64,000 nt of DNA from Bacteroidota bacterium (GTDB taxonomy: Bacteria > Bacteroidota > Bacteroidia > AKYH767-A > OLB10): the NCBI GenBank assembly GCA_016713925.1, contig JADJOH010000008.1, positions 806,001 to 870,000 of the forward strand, written 5' to 3'. Each line of letters starts with the position of its first letter. Positions within the stretch are counted from its first letter, which is position 1. Both the position numbers and the translations under genes were made by a program. Below are positions 55,279 through 64,000 of the stretch, in pieces. The notes below the pieces were generated by a model, which was not told the DNA's origin, ran no database searches, and saw nothing but the letters and a program-made list of their open reading frames with translations.

Positions 55279-56885
55279 AAAGGATATTTCATTTCGTCCT
55301 GCTGCTGCTTATCAGCGCATGCGCCAACCGCGTGACTCCTACAGGCGGTGATAAGGATGTGAAACCCCCGCAACTTCTTGTTGCTGTTCCTGCTGATAAA
55401 ACTGTGAATTTTAAAAGTAAGGAAATCCGTCTCTACTTCGATGAATATGTGCAGTTGGTAGATTTGCCCGGGCAGCTGCTCATCTCTCCGTTAACCGGCA
55501 AAATGCCGGTGGTGAAGGTCTCTAAAAAATCGATCGTCATTACCTTGCCGGATAGTTTGTTGCAGAATACCACGTACACCATTAGTTTCGGTAAAGCTAT
55601 TGTGGATGTGCATGAATCAAATCCTTTAGTGGATTTCCAATATGTTTTTTCTACAGGAGATTATCTGGATTCGCTGACATTGGAAGGAGTGGTGAAAGAT
55701 GCAGCGGTATTGACGGGCGTAAAGAATATAACGGCGTTGATATACCGAAAATGGAAAGACGTGTTACCCGATTCCATGGTGTTTAAAAATCGCCCTGATT
55801 ATTTTGCAAGAACCAATGAGAACGGTGAGTTCAAAGTAAGTAATATGCCGCCCGGTGAATACAAGGTGTTCGCTGTAGATGATAAGAATAACAATTATAA
55901 ATGCGATAACCCTTCTGATGAGGGATTGGCATTTCAGGAGCAACTTATTACGCTGCCCGGACTTCAGTACTCACAACTGAAAATTTCCACTTTGGAACCT
56001 GCCGGCATTCGCTTGCTGAAACCATCGGTGATGGACCGGCATTGCGCCCTGATATCTTTTAATAAGCCTCTTGACTCCATTGAAATAGTAGATTTTTCAG
56101 GAAAAAAATGGGAGGGCAGATATTATCAGAGCGCATTCAAAGATTCTTTATACCTCTGTCAACCCGATAAAAGTAAAGATTCATTGTCGTTGTTAATTTA
56201 TAATGCCGGACAATTTGTCGATACCGTGATGATGTCATTGGCTCCCGCAAAAGGCAGTAAGGAAGGAGCAGACCGTCTGCGCATTTTCCTCCGTCAGTCT
56301 CCTACCGGATTTGGACCGGAATCTCCTTTGATCCTCAATACAAATCATCCCCTTCTGGCAATGAATGATTCAGCAGAGATTGTAGAGGATAGTGCGAAGG
56401 CTGTTTCTGTACCATTGGTCATCATAGATTCATTGAGAGGGTATTTCAGCATCACCTATCCCTGGCAAAGCGGAAAACGATATAATGTAGTAATGTATCC
56501 CGGAACGATTAAGGATATTTACGATTACAGCAACGACACCACCAAAAATGAGTTCCTGGTTCCGGGACTGGAGAGTACAGCGATCCTCAGCGTGAAGACA
56601 GAAGGTTTAGTAAATGGTAAAAGTTATATCCTTCAACTCTTAAATGAAAAGTATGAGCTGCTGCGTGAAGTCAAAACTACAATTGATTCACTACATACAT
56701 TTGCTTATTTAACACCCGGCTCTATCCGCTTGCGAATCATTGAAGACAACAATCACGACGGACGCTGGACCTATGGCAATTATGGAAAACGCCGACAACC
56801 CGAGCCGGTATGGATGTATCAGGAGGCTCTCACATTGCGTTCGAATTGGGAGTTGGAGGTGGTTTTTAAGGTGTTTACGGAGTAG
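55275..56885 (+). CDS. Ig-like domain lipoprotein (SbsA-type)
   Basis: 536 residues from the TTG at 55275, which overlaps the previous stop (TTGA); it gives a proper lipoprotein signal (LLLLISACANRV, Cys near 16). The N-terminal Ig-like domain of the SbsA/Big_5 type (about 30-125: VPADKTVNFKSKEIRLYFDEYV … NTTYTISFGKAIVDVHE) is followed by a carboxypeptidase-regulatory-like domain (GVVKDAAVLTGVKNITALIYR…) and beta-rich parts. Outer-membrane-anchored protein of unknown function, probably coupled to the upstream gene by overlap. Confidence 0.85.
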   Translation: MKRIFHFVLLLLISACANRVTPTGGDKDVKPPQLLVAVPADKTVNFKSKEIRLYFDEYVQLVDLPGQLLISPLTGKMPVVKVSKKSIVITLPDSLLQNTTYTISFGKAIVDVHESNPLVDFQYVFSTGDYLDSLTLEGVVKDAAVLTGVKNITALIYRKWKDVLPDSMVFKNRPDYFARTNENGEFKVSNMPPGEYKVFAVDDKNNNYKCDNPSDEGLAFQEQLITLPGLQYSQLKISTLEPAGIRLLKPSVMDRHCALISFNKPLDSIEIVDFSGKKWEGRYYQSAFKDSLYLCQPDKSKDSLSLLIYNAGQFVDTVMMSLAPAKGSKEGADRLRIFLRQSPTGFGPESPLILNTNHPLLAMNDSAEIVEDSAKAVSVPLVIIDSLRGYFSITYPWQSGKRYNVVMYPGTIKDIYDYSNDTTKNEFLVPGLESTAILSVKTEGLVNGKSYILQLLNEKYELLREVKTTIDSLHTFAYLTPGSIRLRIIEDNNHDGRWTYGNYGKRRQPEPVWMYQEALTLRSNWELEVVFKVFTE

Positions 56886-56943
56886 TAATCCACGAAAATC
56901 CGCCTGAAAGATTGATTTTTTATAAGCAGAAAAAAATGCTGAT

Positions 56944-57360
56944 TTACACCGTAGCAATCACCTTCAGTTCAATCCCAATCGGCGTCGGCAGACAATTAAT
57001 TTCTACAGTTGTGCGGCAAGGTTGGTTGTCTTTAAAGTACTCCGCGTAGATGCGATTGTAGGTTTTGAAATCGTCCTTCATATTGGTTAGAAATACGGTG
57101 ACGTCAACAATTTTATCCCAACTGCTGCCGGCGTCTTCAAGTATATATTTGATATTTCGAAAAACAGAATGGCATTGGGCTTCGATATCATAGGAGATAA
57201 TATTCCCTTGTTCGTCCAGTTCAACACCGGGGATTTTCTTCGTGCCTCGTTCCCGTGGTCCGACACCCGATAAGAACAAAAGATCTCCCACACGACGGGC
57301 ATGCGGATAGAGTCCTACCGGTTCAGGGGCTTTAGAAGAGTGTATGGGTGAATCAGACAT
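56944..57360 (-). CDS. RidA-family protein, possible 2-aminomuconate deaminase
   Basis: 138 residues, one RidA/YjgF fold. The conserved Arg (PCRTTVEI) and C-terminal Glu region (IGIELKVIATV) are present. RidA proteins hydrolyse reactive imines. The GPRERGTKKIPGVELD and NIISYDIEAQ segments are closer to the 2-aminomuconate deaminase branch of tryptophan catabolism. No other kynurenine-pathway gene is in the window, though the neighbouring ABC importer is of the TrpXYZ-like type. Cytoplasmic, trimeric in relatives. Confidence 0.85.
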   Translation of the reverse strand: MSDSPIHSSKAPEPVGLYPHARRVGDLLFLSGVGPRERGTKKIPGVELDEQGNIISYDIEAQCHSVFRNIKYILEDAGSSWDKIVDVTVFLTNMKDDFKTYNRIYAEYFKDNQPCRTTVEINCLPTPIGIELKVIATV

Positions 57361-57517
57361 GGGTTTAGATTTTAGGTGAATAGATTACTGATGCAAATAT
57401 ATTATTTTACCACTTCGCAAAAGTGTTTTTCATTTGATTCCAGATGTGATTAAGGTTAGATCTTCTAGCTTTTTTAATGTTGGATGGATTTAATAGAAAA
57501 CTCGAACATGCTGTCGA

Positions 57518-58273
57518 TTAATTCCCATCAAACCAACCATAAAGTTCTTCCACCCGGAGTGCTTGCTTTTCGGTAGCGCTAATCGCTTTGTTAATTCGCC
57601 CTTCCTTCATATGAATCACCCTTGTACCGTATTGAATACAGTCTTTCATCCGGTGAGTCACCAGCAAGGCAGAAAGGTTTTTTTCTTTTATCAATTGGTC
57701 GATGAGTTGCATGATGAGTTCAGCACTTCGCGGATCCAGGGCGGCGCTGGGTTCATCCATGAGCAGGATTTTACAATCATCCATGGTGCTCATGAGGAGG
57801 GTAAGCGCCTGTCGTTGTCCGCCGCTGAGTTTGCCCATGTTCTGGTCAAGTTTTTTTTCCAGTCCCATGCCCAACCGGCTGATACTATCGGCCACGCGTT
57901 GACGAAATGGTTTGTTAATGCCGATGGTGAATCCTTTCCTGCTACTTCGCAATGCCGCTAAGCGGAAATTTTCCAGAATACTGAGATCCGGTGCTGTACC
58001 CTGTAATGGATTTTGAAAGAGCCGTGCAATATAGGGACTGCGACGGTGTTCAGGCATGGTATTGACCACCATTTTATCAAAGTAAAGTTCTCCCTGATCA
58101 GGTGCATAACTGCCTGCTATTATGTTCAGCAGCGTTGATTTCCCGCTCCCGTTGGCTCCTATCACCACCACATATTCCCCACTGCCAATGGTTAAACTAA
58201 CATCCTGCAATGCTTTTATCTGCATCGCTTCGCCGGGATGAAAGGTCTTGCTGATATGTTGGAGCTGGATCAT
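57518..58273 (-). CDS. ABC transporter ATP-binding protein (TrpZ-like)
   Basis: About 251 residues from the ATG at 58273, which overlaps the permease stop (ATGA); the frame extends further 5', but that part belongs to the permease in another frame. Walker A is GANGSGKST, the signature KLSGGQRQALTLL, Walker B ILLMDEPSAALD and the switch His LLVTHRMKDC. It powers the adjacent permease. Type: ATPase of the BPD_transp_2/ABC_sub_bind importer group. Confidence 0.93.
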   Translation of the reverse strand: MIQLQHISKTFHPGEAMQIKALQDVSLTIGSGEYVVVIGANGSGKSTLLNIIAGSYAPDQGELYFDKMVVNTMPEHRRSPYIARLFQNPLQGTAPDLSILENFRLAALRSSRKGFTIGINKPFRQRVADSISRLGMGLEKKLDQNMGKLSGGQRQALTLLMSTMDDCKILLMDEPSAALDPRSAELIMQLIDQLIKEKNLSALLVTHRMKDCIQYGTRVIHMKEGRINKAISATEKQALRVEELYGWFDGN

Positions 58274-58575
58274 GCGCGTTCTCTTTTGCGAAGTTGTCCG
58301 ACAGCGATGATGAGTAATACAAACATAGCCGTGATGAGCCGGAGATAGTTCGGGTTGGCTCCCGCCGACAATGCTCCTGCGATGACCAGCCGGAAAGTAA
58401 GTCCGCCAATACAAATGGCGAGTAAATGATAGTAGATACTTCGTTGAATGATCTTCCCGAAAATTGTTTCACCGATCATAACGGCCCCAACCCCGAAATC
58501 ACGATGCCAATGCCCATGTTGATATCGGCGAATCCCTGGTATTGGGTAAGAAGTGATCCGCTGAGCGCGATGCAA
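58270..58575 (-). pseudogene. 3' fragment of the frameshifted ABC permease
   Basis: Codons from about GAVMIGETIFGKII onward continue the permease: membrane segments …AICIGGLTFRLVIAG and ITAMFVLLIIAVGQLRKR. The first part of this frame is nonsense. Adding one G to the run at 58485-58488 joins it to the main part (ISGLGAVMIGE). Confidence 0.82.
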
Positions 58576-59141
58576 CCATTTGCGAAAGCCAGTCCGATGA
58601 TTTTCATGGTGTCCACATTCACTCCCATGGCCCGCACCATCCCTTCATTATTTCCTGTCGCCCGCATCGCAATTCCAAAGTCCGTGCGGAGAAGATAGCC
58701 TAAAAGGAAATAAAGAACGACTACAAATAAACATAAACTAATTACGGATTTCGACAAACCGGATCCAAAGGGGATGATCGTTAAAAAGGATGCCGTATCC
58801 ATTAAGGGAAGATTAGGTCGCCCGAGGAGAATGAGATTGACAGAATAGAGCGCCGTCATGACCAGGATTCCGGAGAGCAGCGCATTCACTTTCATTTTAG
58901 TGTGGATAAGTCCCGAGCAGACACCTGCCATCATTCCCGCCACCATAGATAAAAACATGGATAGCAAAGGATGCATTCCCGAAGTAAGCGTAATGGCTGT
59001 CACCACTCCGCCTAATGTATAGCTCCCATCGGTAGTAATATCCGGAATATTAAAAATGCGCAGCGACAAATAAATACCATATCCAAGTCCCGCAAATGCA
59101 AGCCCCTGCAATAAAGCCGTAAGTATAAATGTCGCATTCAT
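58476..59141 (-). CDS. ABC transporter permease (TrpY-like, BPD_transp_2), main part
   Basis: 221 residues in this frame with about six to seven membrane helices. Family segments include GIYLSLRIFNIPDITTDGSY, the GLIHTKMKVNALLSGILVM region and MRATGNNEGMVRAMGVN, where the ATPase docks. The frame ends early at a TTATGA caused by a missing base in a GGGG run at 58485-58488; the remaining two helices are in the overlapping frame to 58270. With that base restored, the permease is about 290 residues and its stop overlaps the ATPase start. The substrate is probably an aromatic amino acid or similar, by family only. Confidence 0.9.
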   Translation of the reverse strand: MNATFILTALLQGLAFAGLGYGIYLSLRIFNIPDITTDGSYTLGGVVTAITLTSGMHPLLSMFLSMVAGMMAGVCSGLIHTKMKVNALLSGILVMTALYSVNLILLGRPNLPLMDTASFLTIIPFGSGLSKSVISLCLFVVVLYFLLGYLLRTDFGIAMRATGNNEGMVRAMGVNVDTMKIIGLAFANGCIALSGSLLTQYQGFADINMGIGIVISGLGPL

Positions 59142-59168
59142 GGCTCCTGAGTTTCTGTTTCGTTCGGA

Positions 59169-59215
59169 AAAAAATCAGCGAAAATCTGCTTTATCCGTTT
59201 CATCCGTGTTCTATT
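59169..59215 (-). repeat. Dispersed repeat with AACACGGAT core, inverted copy
   Basis: Reverse complement reads AGAACACGGATGAAACGGAT and continues with a GCAGATTTTCGCTGATT tail. It matches the copy at 60333 in 18 of 19 core positions (59189-59210). The two copies flank the substrate-binding protein gene in opposite orientation. Confidence 0.8.
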
Positions 59216-59244
59216 AAGTTTGCATTGTAATTAACAAATTACTT

Positions 59245-60222
59245 CTAAGGAACGAGTGTATAACTGCTATCCGGCGTAATCATAAACTTCTCCGCAACAC
59301 TCTTACTCATCACCTTCTTCCTCACTCTCACCATCTCCGGTTGTATCCCCTCTGTACTGCCACTCTTCAACAACTTCACCGCCTGTATTCCCGATTGGTA
59401 TCCCCATTGATACATATCCGCTCCGAAACTCGCCAATGCCCCCCGGCTCACCAGTCCCGCTTCACTCGTCAGTACCGGAATGTTTTTATCATTGCAGGCT
59501 TTTACAATCGTCTCAAAGGAAGAAAAAATAACATTATCCGGCAGCGCGAAAAATACATCAATATCCTTTGCCAATATCGACTGTGTGATCAACTGTGTCT
59601 CTGACGAATTGCTCACCGGAATCGCCTCCAGCACAATACCTGCTTTTTCACATCCTGCCTTCAACCTGTTCAACGCATCCACACTCTGTGATTCCGACTG
59701 ACTGTATATCGTTCCAGCCTTCTTAGCGCCGGGAAAAAGCTGACGAATCAGGGTGACGGAAGTGTCGATATACTCCAGCGTTTCATAGACTCCGAATAAG
59801 TTCGGCGGATTGTTGCCGGCTTTATCTGTAAGACCTGCAATGTCGGGACGAGGAGCCACCATCATAAAGACAGAGATATCACGGTTACGCTGTACCGTAG
59901 TAATGGTGGCAAGCGTGGTGTTGGTCGCAATTAGTGCAGGTTGTTGGGCAATGACATAGTCTGCCGCTTGCAATAGGGTGGGCTGATCTCCCTGTGCATT
60001 GCGGTAAAGGATGGAGATGGTATTGCTGTCCTCGCTGAAGCCGGATTCCTTTAATGCATCACAGAAGCCTTGCTTTTCCTGTGCTAATGTGGCATCTTCT
60101 ACATAATCGATGAAGCCGATGAGGGGGATAGTCTTTTCTTTCTCTGATTTTGTTGAATTGCAGGAGATAGAGCAGATCAACAAGAGAGTGAGGATCAAAT
60201 AATGGAGGAAATGTTTGTGCAT
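59245..60222 (-). CDS. ABC substrate-binding lipoprotein (TrpX-like, ABC_sub_bind)
   Basis: About 325 residues from the ATG at 60222, which opens a lipoprotein signal (HYLILTLLLICSISC); the longer frame upstream has no signal. The two-lobed ABC_sub_bind fold is visible: IPLIGFIDYVEDATLAQEKQ, a middle hinge with VFMMVAPRPDIAGL and ETLEYIDTSVTLIRQLFPGAK, and the second lobe DVFFALPDNVIFSSFE … ALASFGADMYQWGYQSG. It delivers substrate to the downstream permease, after a 103-bp gap. Relatives bind Trp or Tyr; the ligand here is unproven. Confidence 0.92.
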   Translation of the reverse strand: MHKHFLHYLILTLLLICSISCNSTKSEKEKTIPLIGFIDYVEDATLAQEKQGFCDALKESGFSEDSNTISILYRNAQGDQPTLLQAADYVIAQQPALIATNTTLATITTVQRNRDISVFMMVAPRPDIAGLTDKAGNNPPNLFGVYETLEYIDTSVTLIRQLFPGAKKAGTIYSQSESQSVDALNRLKAGCEKAGIVLEAIPVSNSSETQLITQSILAKDIDVFFALPDNVIFSSFETIVKACNDKNIPVLTSEAGLVSRGALASFGADMYQWGYQSGIQAVKLLKSGSTEGIQPEMVRVRKKVMSKSVAEKFMITPDSSYTLVP

Positions 60223-60332
60223 GGAGAATGACGGCTTTCGAGAGAAACAGATTTGAGGAGTGAAAGTTAAAAAATTGTATTTAGATGATAATATCTTGTC
60301 CAAATATTTTGTTATTACATGATTTTATAACA

Positions 60333-60376
60333 GGAACACGGATTAAACGGATTTAGGGGGTTTGCGCGGATGAAAA
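60333..60376 (+). repeat. Dispersed repeat with AACACGGAT core, direct copy
   Basis: GGAACACGGATTAAACGGAT is followed by a GCGCGGATG part. It is a common type of short intergenic repeat in Bacteroidota. Paired with the inverted copy at 59169; a faint relative (CCACGAAAATCCGCC) is at 56888. Confidence 0.8.
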
Positions 60377-60385
60377 GAATAAGAT

Positions 60386-61879
60386 TTACTTAAGGCCTGA
60401 GACAGTTTTGCTTTGTGCATAGGCTTCTTTCATGATGGCTCCGCAAACGGAGGAATAGAAGGGTTCCTTCATTTCTTGAAGCAAGAGGGCAAGTCCGGCG
60501 GTATCTTCTTTTTTGCGGGATTTGCCGAGCAGGGAACAGAAAAATTTATTCATCAGATACCAGGGATGATCTTGTTGCTTTTTGCGATGGGATTTTGCTT
60601 TCTCAAAGCAGGGTATAGCATCCTCGTAATCTTTGTTAATGAAATGCTGCAGACCTTTCCATTCCTGAAGCATGATAGAAATTTCATGTCGGTGCCGGCC
60701 CATATCTTCTGCCAGTTGGCGCATATGATTCAATTGATCGGCTTGAATCTCTTCTTGCTTTAAGGCTTTTAATGTAAAGATCAGGGTACGTAGCTCTGAT
60801 AATTTAATCCAGTTATTTCTTGCGGCCAGACTTCGGGAAGAGGCTTTATAAATCAGATGCTCTACTTCGTTCAGACAACGCAGCGCTGCATCAAGGTCAC
60901 CGTAATCGGCCTCAATCTGACAACGCACGAAGCGCAATGCCGGCCGTTCATCATGGAGTTCATGCAAGCGGGCTTCCTTCTCTGCTTCATCCAGCCATTG
61001 CAAACGTTTTTCCCGCCCCGCCTGTAGCTTGTACTGCGCCAGTATGGTAAGCACCCTTCCTTTCGACTCCGGATGATAAATTAAGAGCTGATTCAGGGAT
61101 TCTTCCAGATAGTCAAGATAGGGTGCTAAATTTCGGGAGGGCGTAGGCGTTAGTACAGCAGCACGGAGTATCTTGAGAAGGAGGCTGTATTTATGAGTCG
61201 CGTTCTTTTCAAGTGTCAGCAGTTTGCCCAATTCCTGTAATACAGCATTTATCTTTGTTTCATCCGAGAGTCCCTTGTCCGCTGCTTGTTCAAGTTGGAT
61301 GAGTTCAAAACCGATGCGAAATTGTTGCTGCAATTGTTGCTGCCGTTCTGTTATTCTATCATATTTCTTTAGAAAGCCTTCCGGTCCTTCCCTGCGATAC
61401 AATTCTTCAAGAAAGGCAGATTGTTGTCGATATAAAGTCAGGATTAAATCTTCCGCCTCATGGGTCTCACATTTATTTTCAAAATCTTCCAGCTCATCGG
61501 TGAGGGACAAGGGTGGATGCAACTGAATGCTCTCCGCAAGTTCCAGATAGGCTGCAAAGAGCGGGGCGTAATCGGATTGCCGGGTGATCTGTTTTTTGTA
61601 TTCCGTTGATTGCAGCAAGAGACCGATTTCATGGTCAATCTCCAACAATGTTTGGCGGAACTCGGCCGCTTTTAATCTTTTAAACCGGGCTTTCGACATG
61701 GCAAAAGGATCGAAGCCTGTAGAGGTACGGTACATGTTCAGCAAGGCTTCCAGGAGTTCATGCCGCTCCGGACTCGCACCTTCTCCCAACTTTTGCAGTA
61801 CATAGTCCAGCACCGGCCTTTCTTTGGGGAGGCGGAAGAGCTGAAAAGCAGCTTCTGAAGCAGGTCTGTTTTCGGACAT
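60386..61879 (-). CDS. Unknown cytoplasmic helical protein
   Basis: 497 residues, no signal peptide or membrane segment. Almost all helix-forming, rich in Leu, Glu, Lys and Arg, with repeated 'LxxLLxxY' stretches, suggesting TPR-like or coiled-coil structure (for example LLEALLNMYRTSTG, ILTLYRQQSAFLEELYRREG). No catalytic motif. It is divergent from the amidohydrolase, 98 bp apart, and 163 bp upstream of the ABC genes. I do not recognise the family. Confidence 0.75.
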   Translation of the reverse strand: MSENRPASEAAFQLFRLPKERPVLDYVLQKLGEGASPERHELLEALLNMYRTSTGFDPFAMSKARFKRLKAAEFRQTLLEIDHEIGLLLQSTEYKKQITRQSDYAPLFAAYLELAESIQLHPPLSLTDELEDFENKCETHEAEDLILTLYRQQSAFLEELYRREGPEGFLKKYDRITERQQQLQQQFRIGFELIQLEQAADKGLSDETKINAVLQELGKLLTLEKNATHKYSLLLKILRAAVLTPTPSRNLAPYLDYLEESLNQLLIYHPESKGRVLTILAQYKLQAGREKRLQWLDEAEKEARLHELHDERPALRFVRCQIEADYGDLDAALRCLNEVEHLIYKASSRSLAARNNWIKLSELRTLIFTLKALKQEEIQADQLNHMRQLAEDMGRHRHEISIMLQEWKGLQHFINKDYEDAIPCFEKAKSHRKKQQDHPWYLMNKFFCSLLGKSRKKEDTAGLALLLQEMKEPFYSSVCGAIMKEAYAQSKTVSGLK

Positions 61880-61977
61880 CGGTGCGTTTATGTTCTACAA
61901 AATCAGGGCATTTAGATTCCCCGGCTTTTCTGAACGGTCACGGTTATAAAACTATTACCTTCGTCGTCCAGCCTGAA

Positions 61978-64000
61978 ATGGAAATGAGAAAAATACTAAC
62001 ATTGTTATTCACGTTATTTTTTGGTCTTGAAACGGTGAATGCCCAGACCACCAAACCCGTAACCGGATTGTCGGATGAGCGGTCAATACCCATAGCTTTC
62101 CGGAACGCAACGCTCGTAGTGGATGCGAAAACCGTGATCAAGGGTGCCACGCTATTGATTCGAAAGGACAAGATTATTGCTGCCGGTACAGGAGTCACTA
62201 TCCCCGCTGATGCCGTGGTGTATGATTTGAAGGACCGGTATGTCTATCCTTCATTTATTGATCCGTTTACCGATTATGGGCAGCCGGAATCTAAACCACC
62301 CACAAGAGCCAATCGCCGTGAACGCGGTGCGCAGGTGGAAAGTGCGACGCCGGGTGCCTATCACTGGAATCAGGCTATCCGTTCCGAAACTGAGGCGTAT
62401 ATGTATTTTACAGTAGATGAAAAGCGGGCCATGGAACTGCGGAAGCTCGGTTTCGGTACTGCGTTGTCGTTACAGAAGGATGGGATTGCCAGAGGAACTG
62501 CTGCATTGGTCCTCCTGGGAGAAGAGGAGGAGCGAGCCATGATTTTGAAAGACAAAGTAGCAAATGCGCTTTCCTTTAATAAGGGGTCTTCCACGCAAGA
62601 TTATCCATCTTCCTTAATGGGTTCTATTGCATTGCTTCGTCAAACCTATCTGGATGCACAATGGTATGCGCAAACAACGAACAGGGAGATGGATATTTCT
62701 CTCGCAGCATGGAATGCCAACAAGGGCTTGCCTCAGATTTTTGAAGTGGGTGATTATCGTTCTGCGCTTCGGGCGGATCGGATAGCCAAAGAATTTGGTG
62801 TAAATTATATTTTGAAAGGCGGCGGAGATGAATACAAACGCGTGGAGGAAATACGTAAGACCGGTTCGGCATTTATTATCCCATTGAATTTTCCGAAGGC
62901 ATATGATATTACCAATCCTTTCGATGCCCTGAACGTGAGTTTGGGAGAGATGCTTCATTGGGAGATGGCTCCTGCTAATGCCCTGATGCTTCAAAATGCA
63001 GGAGTGCGATTTGCCTTTACTACCGATGGATTGAAGGAGAAGAAGGAATTTTCTGCTGCATTACTCAAGACAATTAAATGCGGACTATCTAAAGAAGCAG
63101 CTTTGAATGCACTGACTACCGTTCCTGCCTCTCTCCTGGGTTGTGCCGATAAACTGGGTGCATTGCGTTCCGGCATGATTGCAAATTTTTTCATCTGTAC
63201 AAAGGATTATTTTGAAAAAGACAATGTCGTTCTGGAGAATTGGGTCGCGGGAAAACGCTACGTGATCAAAACATCCGATAGCATTGACATAAGAGGAAAC
63301 TACAGCTTGAAACTGGATACCTTGAACAACTGGAATCTTAAGGCAAGCGGTGATATGAATGCACCCGAATGGACGTTGCAACGTGATTCTACTAAAGTAA
63401 AAGTGGAAGCACAACTATTCAGTTCGCAATGGACTTTCCGATTTGAACCGGTGAAAGGCAAGGGCGCTTATCGTTTGAATGGAAGTTTGGATGCATCCTT
63501 CAATTCCATCTCCGGTCAGGCGCAGACACCCGATGGGAGATGGCTCCTCTGGACGGCCACAAAAACGGGTCCTGTCGAAGCAAAAAAAGATACAACGAAA
63601 AAGGATAGCCTCTTCGTTCTTCCACAAGTATGGTATCCGAATATGAGCTATGGCTGGAGGGGAAAAGAGAATTTCCCAAAGGCATCAACAGTATTAATCA
63701 GGAACGCTACCGTATGGACCTGTGAGGAGCAGGGTGTGTTGCAGAATACCGACGTCTTAATTCGTGATGGTAAAATAGCCATGATCGGAAAGGCTGCTGC
63801 TGAGGTAAGCAAGGATCTTTCCGCTGCTGAAATTATCGATGGTACAGGTATGCATTTAAGTCCGGGCATTATTGATGAGCATTCGCATATTGCCATCGAT
63901 GATGGCGTCAATGAAGGAACACAGTCGATCACTTCAGAAGTGCGTATAGGCGATGTCGTTAATTCTGATGATATCAATATCTATCGTCAGCTATCCGGAG
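61978..64000 (+). CDS. Secreted two-module amidohydrolase (3' end outside window)
   Basis: The ATGs at 61978 and 61984 both give a signal peptide (MRKILTLLFTLFFGLETVNAQ); the frame is still open at 64000 (about 674 codons). The first module (about 40-440) has the amidohydrolase start FRNATLVVDAKTVIKGATLL and a YPSFIDPFTDYG segment where a metal-binding HxH would sit, but it is missing, and TTDGLKEK and NALTTVPASLLG near its end. A beta insert follows. A second module begins near residue 570 (TVLIRNATVWTCEEQGVLQNT) with a proper HSH in DEHSHIAIDDG. Only the second module is likely to be catalytic. Such proteins hydrolyse amide-like bonds in the periplasm or outside; the substrate is unknown. 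Confidence 0.9.
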   Translation, partial: MEMRKILTLLFTLFFGLETVNAQTTKPVTGLSDERSIPIAFRNATLVVDAKTVIKGATLLIRKDKIIAAGTGVTIPADAVVYDLKDRYVYPSFIDPFTDYGQPESKPPTRANRRERGAQVESATPGAYHWNQAIRSETEAYMYFTVDEKRAMELRKLGFGTALSLQKDGIARGTAALVLLGEEEERAMILKDKVANALSFNKGSSTQDYPSSLMGSIALLRQTYLDAQWYAQTTNREMDISLAAWNANKGLPQIFEVGDYRSALRADRIAKEFGVNYILKGGGDEYKRVEEIRKTGSAFIIPLNFPKAYDITNPFDALNVSLGEMLHWEMAPANALMLQNAGVRFAFTTDGLKEKKEFSAALLKTIKCGLSKEAALNALTTVPASLLGCADKLGALRSGMIANFFICTKDYFEKDNVVLENWVAGKRYVIKTSDSIDIRGNYSLKLDTLNNWNLKASGDMNAPEWTLQRDSTKVKVEAQLFSSQWTFRFEPVKGKGAYRLNGSLDASFNSISGQAQTPDGRWLLWTATKTGPVEAKKDTTKKDSLFVLPQVWYPNMSYGWRGKENFPKASTVLIRNATVWTCEEQGVLQNTDVLIRDGKIAMIGKAAAEVSKDLSAAEIIDGTGMHLSPGIIDEHSHIAIDDGVNEGTQSITSEVRIGDVVNSDDINIYRQLSG

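Overview
The window looks like a chromosome piece from a Bacteroidota (Bacteroidetes) bacterium. The evidence is at least six proteins ending in a type A C-terminal sorting domain of the type IX secretion system (T9SS; short PNPA-type motif, then about 70 residues), a PorZ homologue of the T9SS surface complex, TAnnTTTG-type promoter boxes, a TonB carrying the N-terminal NHDYGAYVIRRDY-type motif of the phylum, and several Bacteroidota-only families. I cannot place it below phylum level.

Layout. 1-12322: a giant cysteine-rich secreted adhesin, cut by the left window edge and split by a likely one-base indel at 4446-4451. It contains ten tandem units of exactly 525 bp. 12797-18648: a LuxR-type response regulator, two TPR-containing sensor histidine kinases whose kinase halves are nearly identical in DNA, and an unknown membrane protein. 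18969-31000: secreted proteins (SBBP propeller, M4 metalloprotease with GEVED and MopE-type modules, tail-fibre-like protein, M43-like metalloprotease, inactive M23-like protein). 31120: tRNA-Leu(CAA). 31736-34205: multicopper oxidase plus a DUF2202 ferritin-like lipoprotein. 34488-36698: prs, rplY and pth. 36741: a tiny T9SS cargo made of almost nothing but its export signals. 37221-38730: two inverted palindrome arrays flanking a RAYT/IS200-like transposase. 39074-43282: aspS and, divergent, porZ. 43299-45790: MBOAT acyltransferase and its SGNH/DHHW-like partner. 45900-51365: two small-family membrane proteins, a PH-like protein, an M1 aminopeptidase and a TonB. 51577-56885: a 4-TM protein, hflX, a third palindrome array, comF, a free-Met sulfoxide reductase and an Ig-like lipoprotein. 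56944-60222: RidA and a TrpXYZ-like ABC importer. 60386-64000: a helical unknown and a two-module amidohydrolase cut by the right edge.

Most notable. (1) A short dyad motif built on TTTATGTAGG or TTTATGTGGG lies 52-86 bp upstream of four starts: the response regulator and three secreted-protein genes. It may be a shared operator or promoter element of a secretion regulon. (2) AAACCTT heptamer arrays recur in front of three genes. (3) Three palindrome arrays share one linker but have different cores, with a RAYT between two of them. (4) The giant protein has a strictly kept 175-codon period. (5) Four genes carry single-base frameshifts at short homopolymers, which more likely reflects indel errors in the assembly than real decay.
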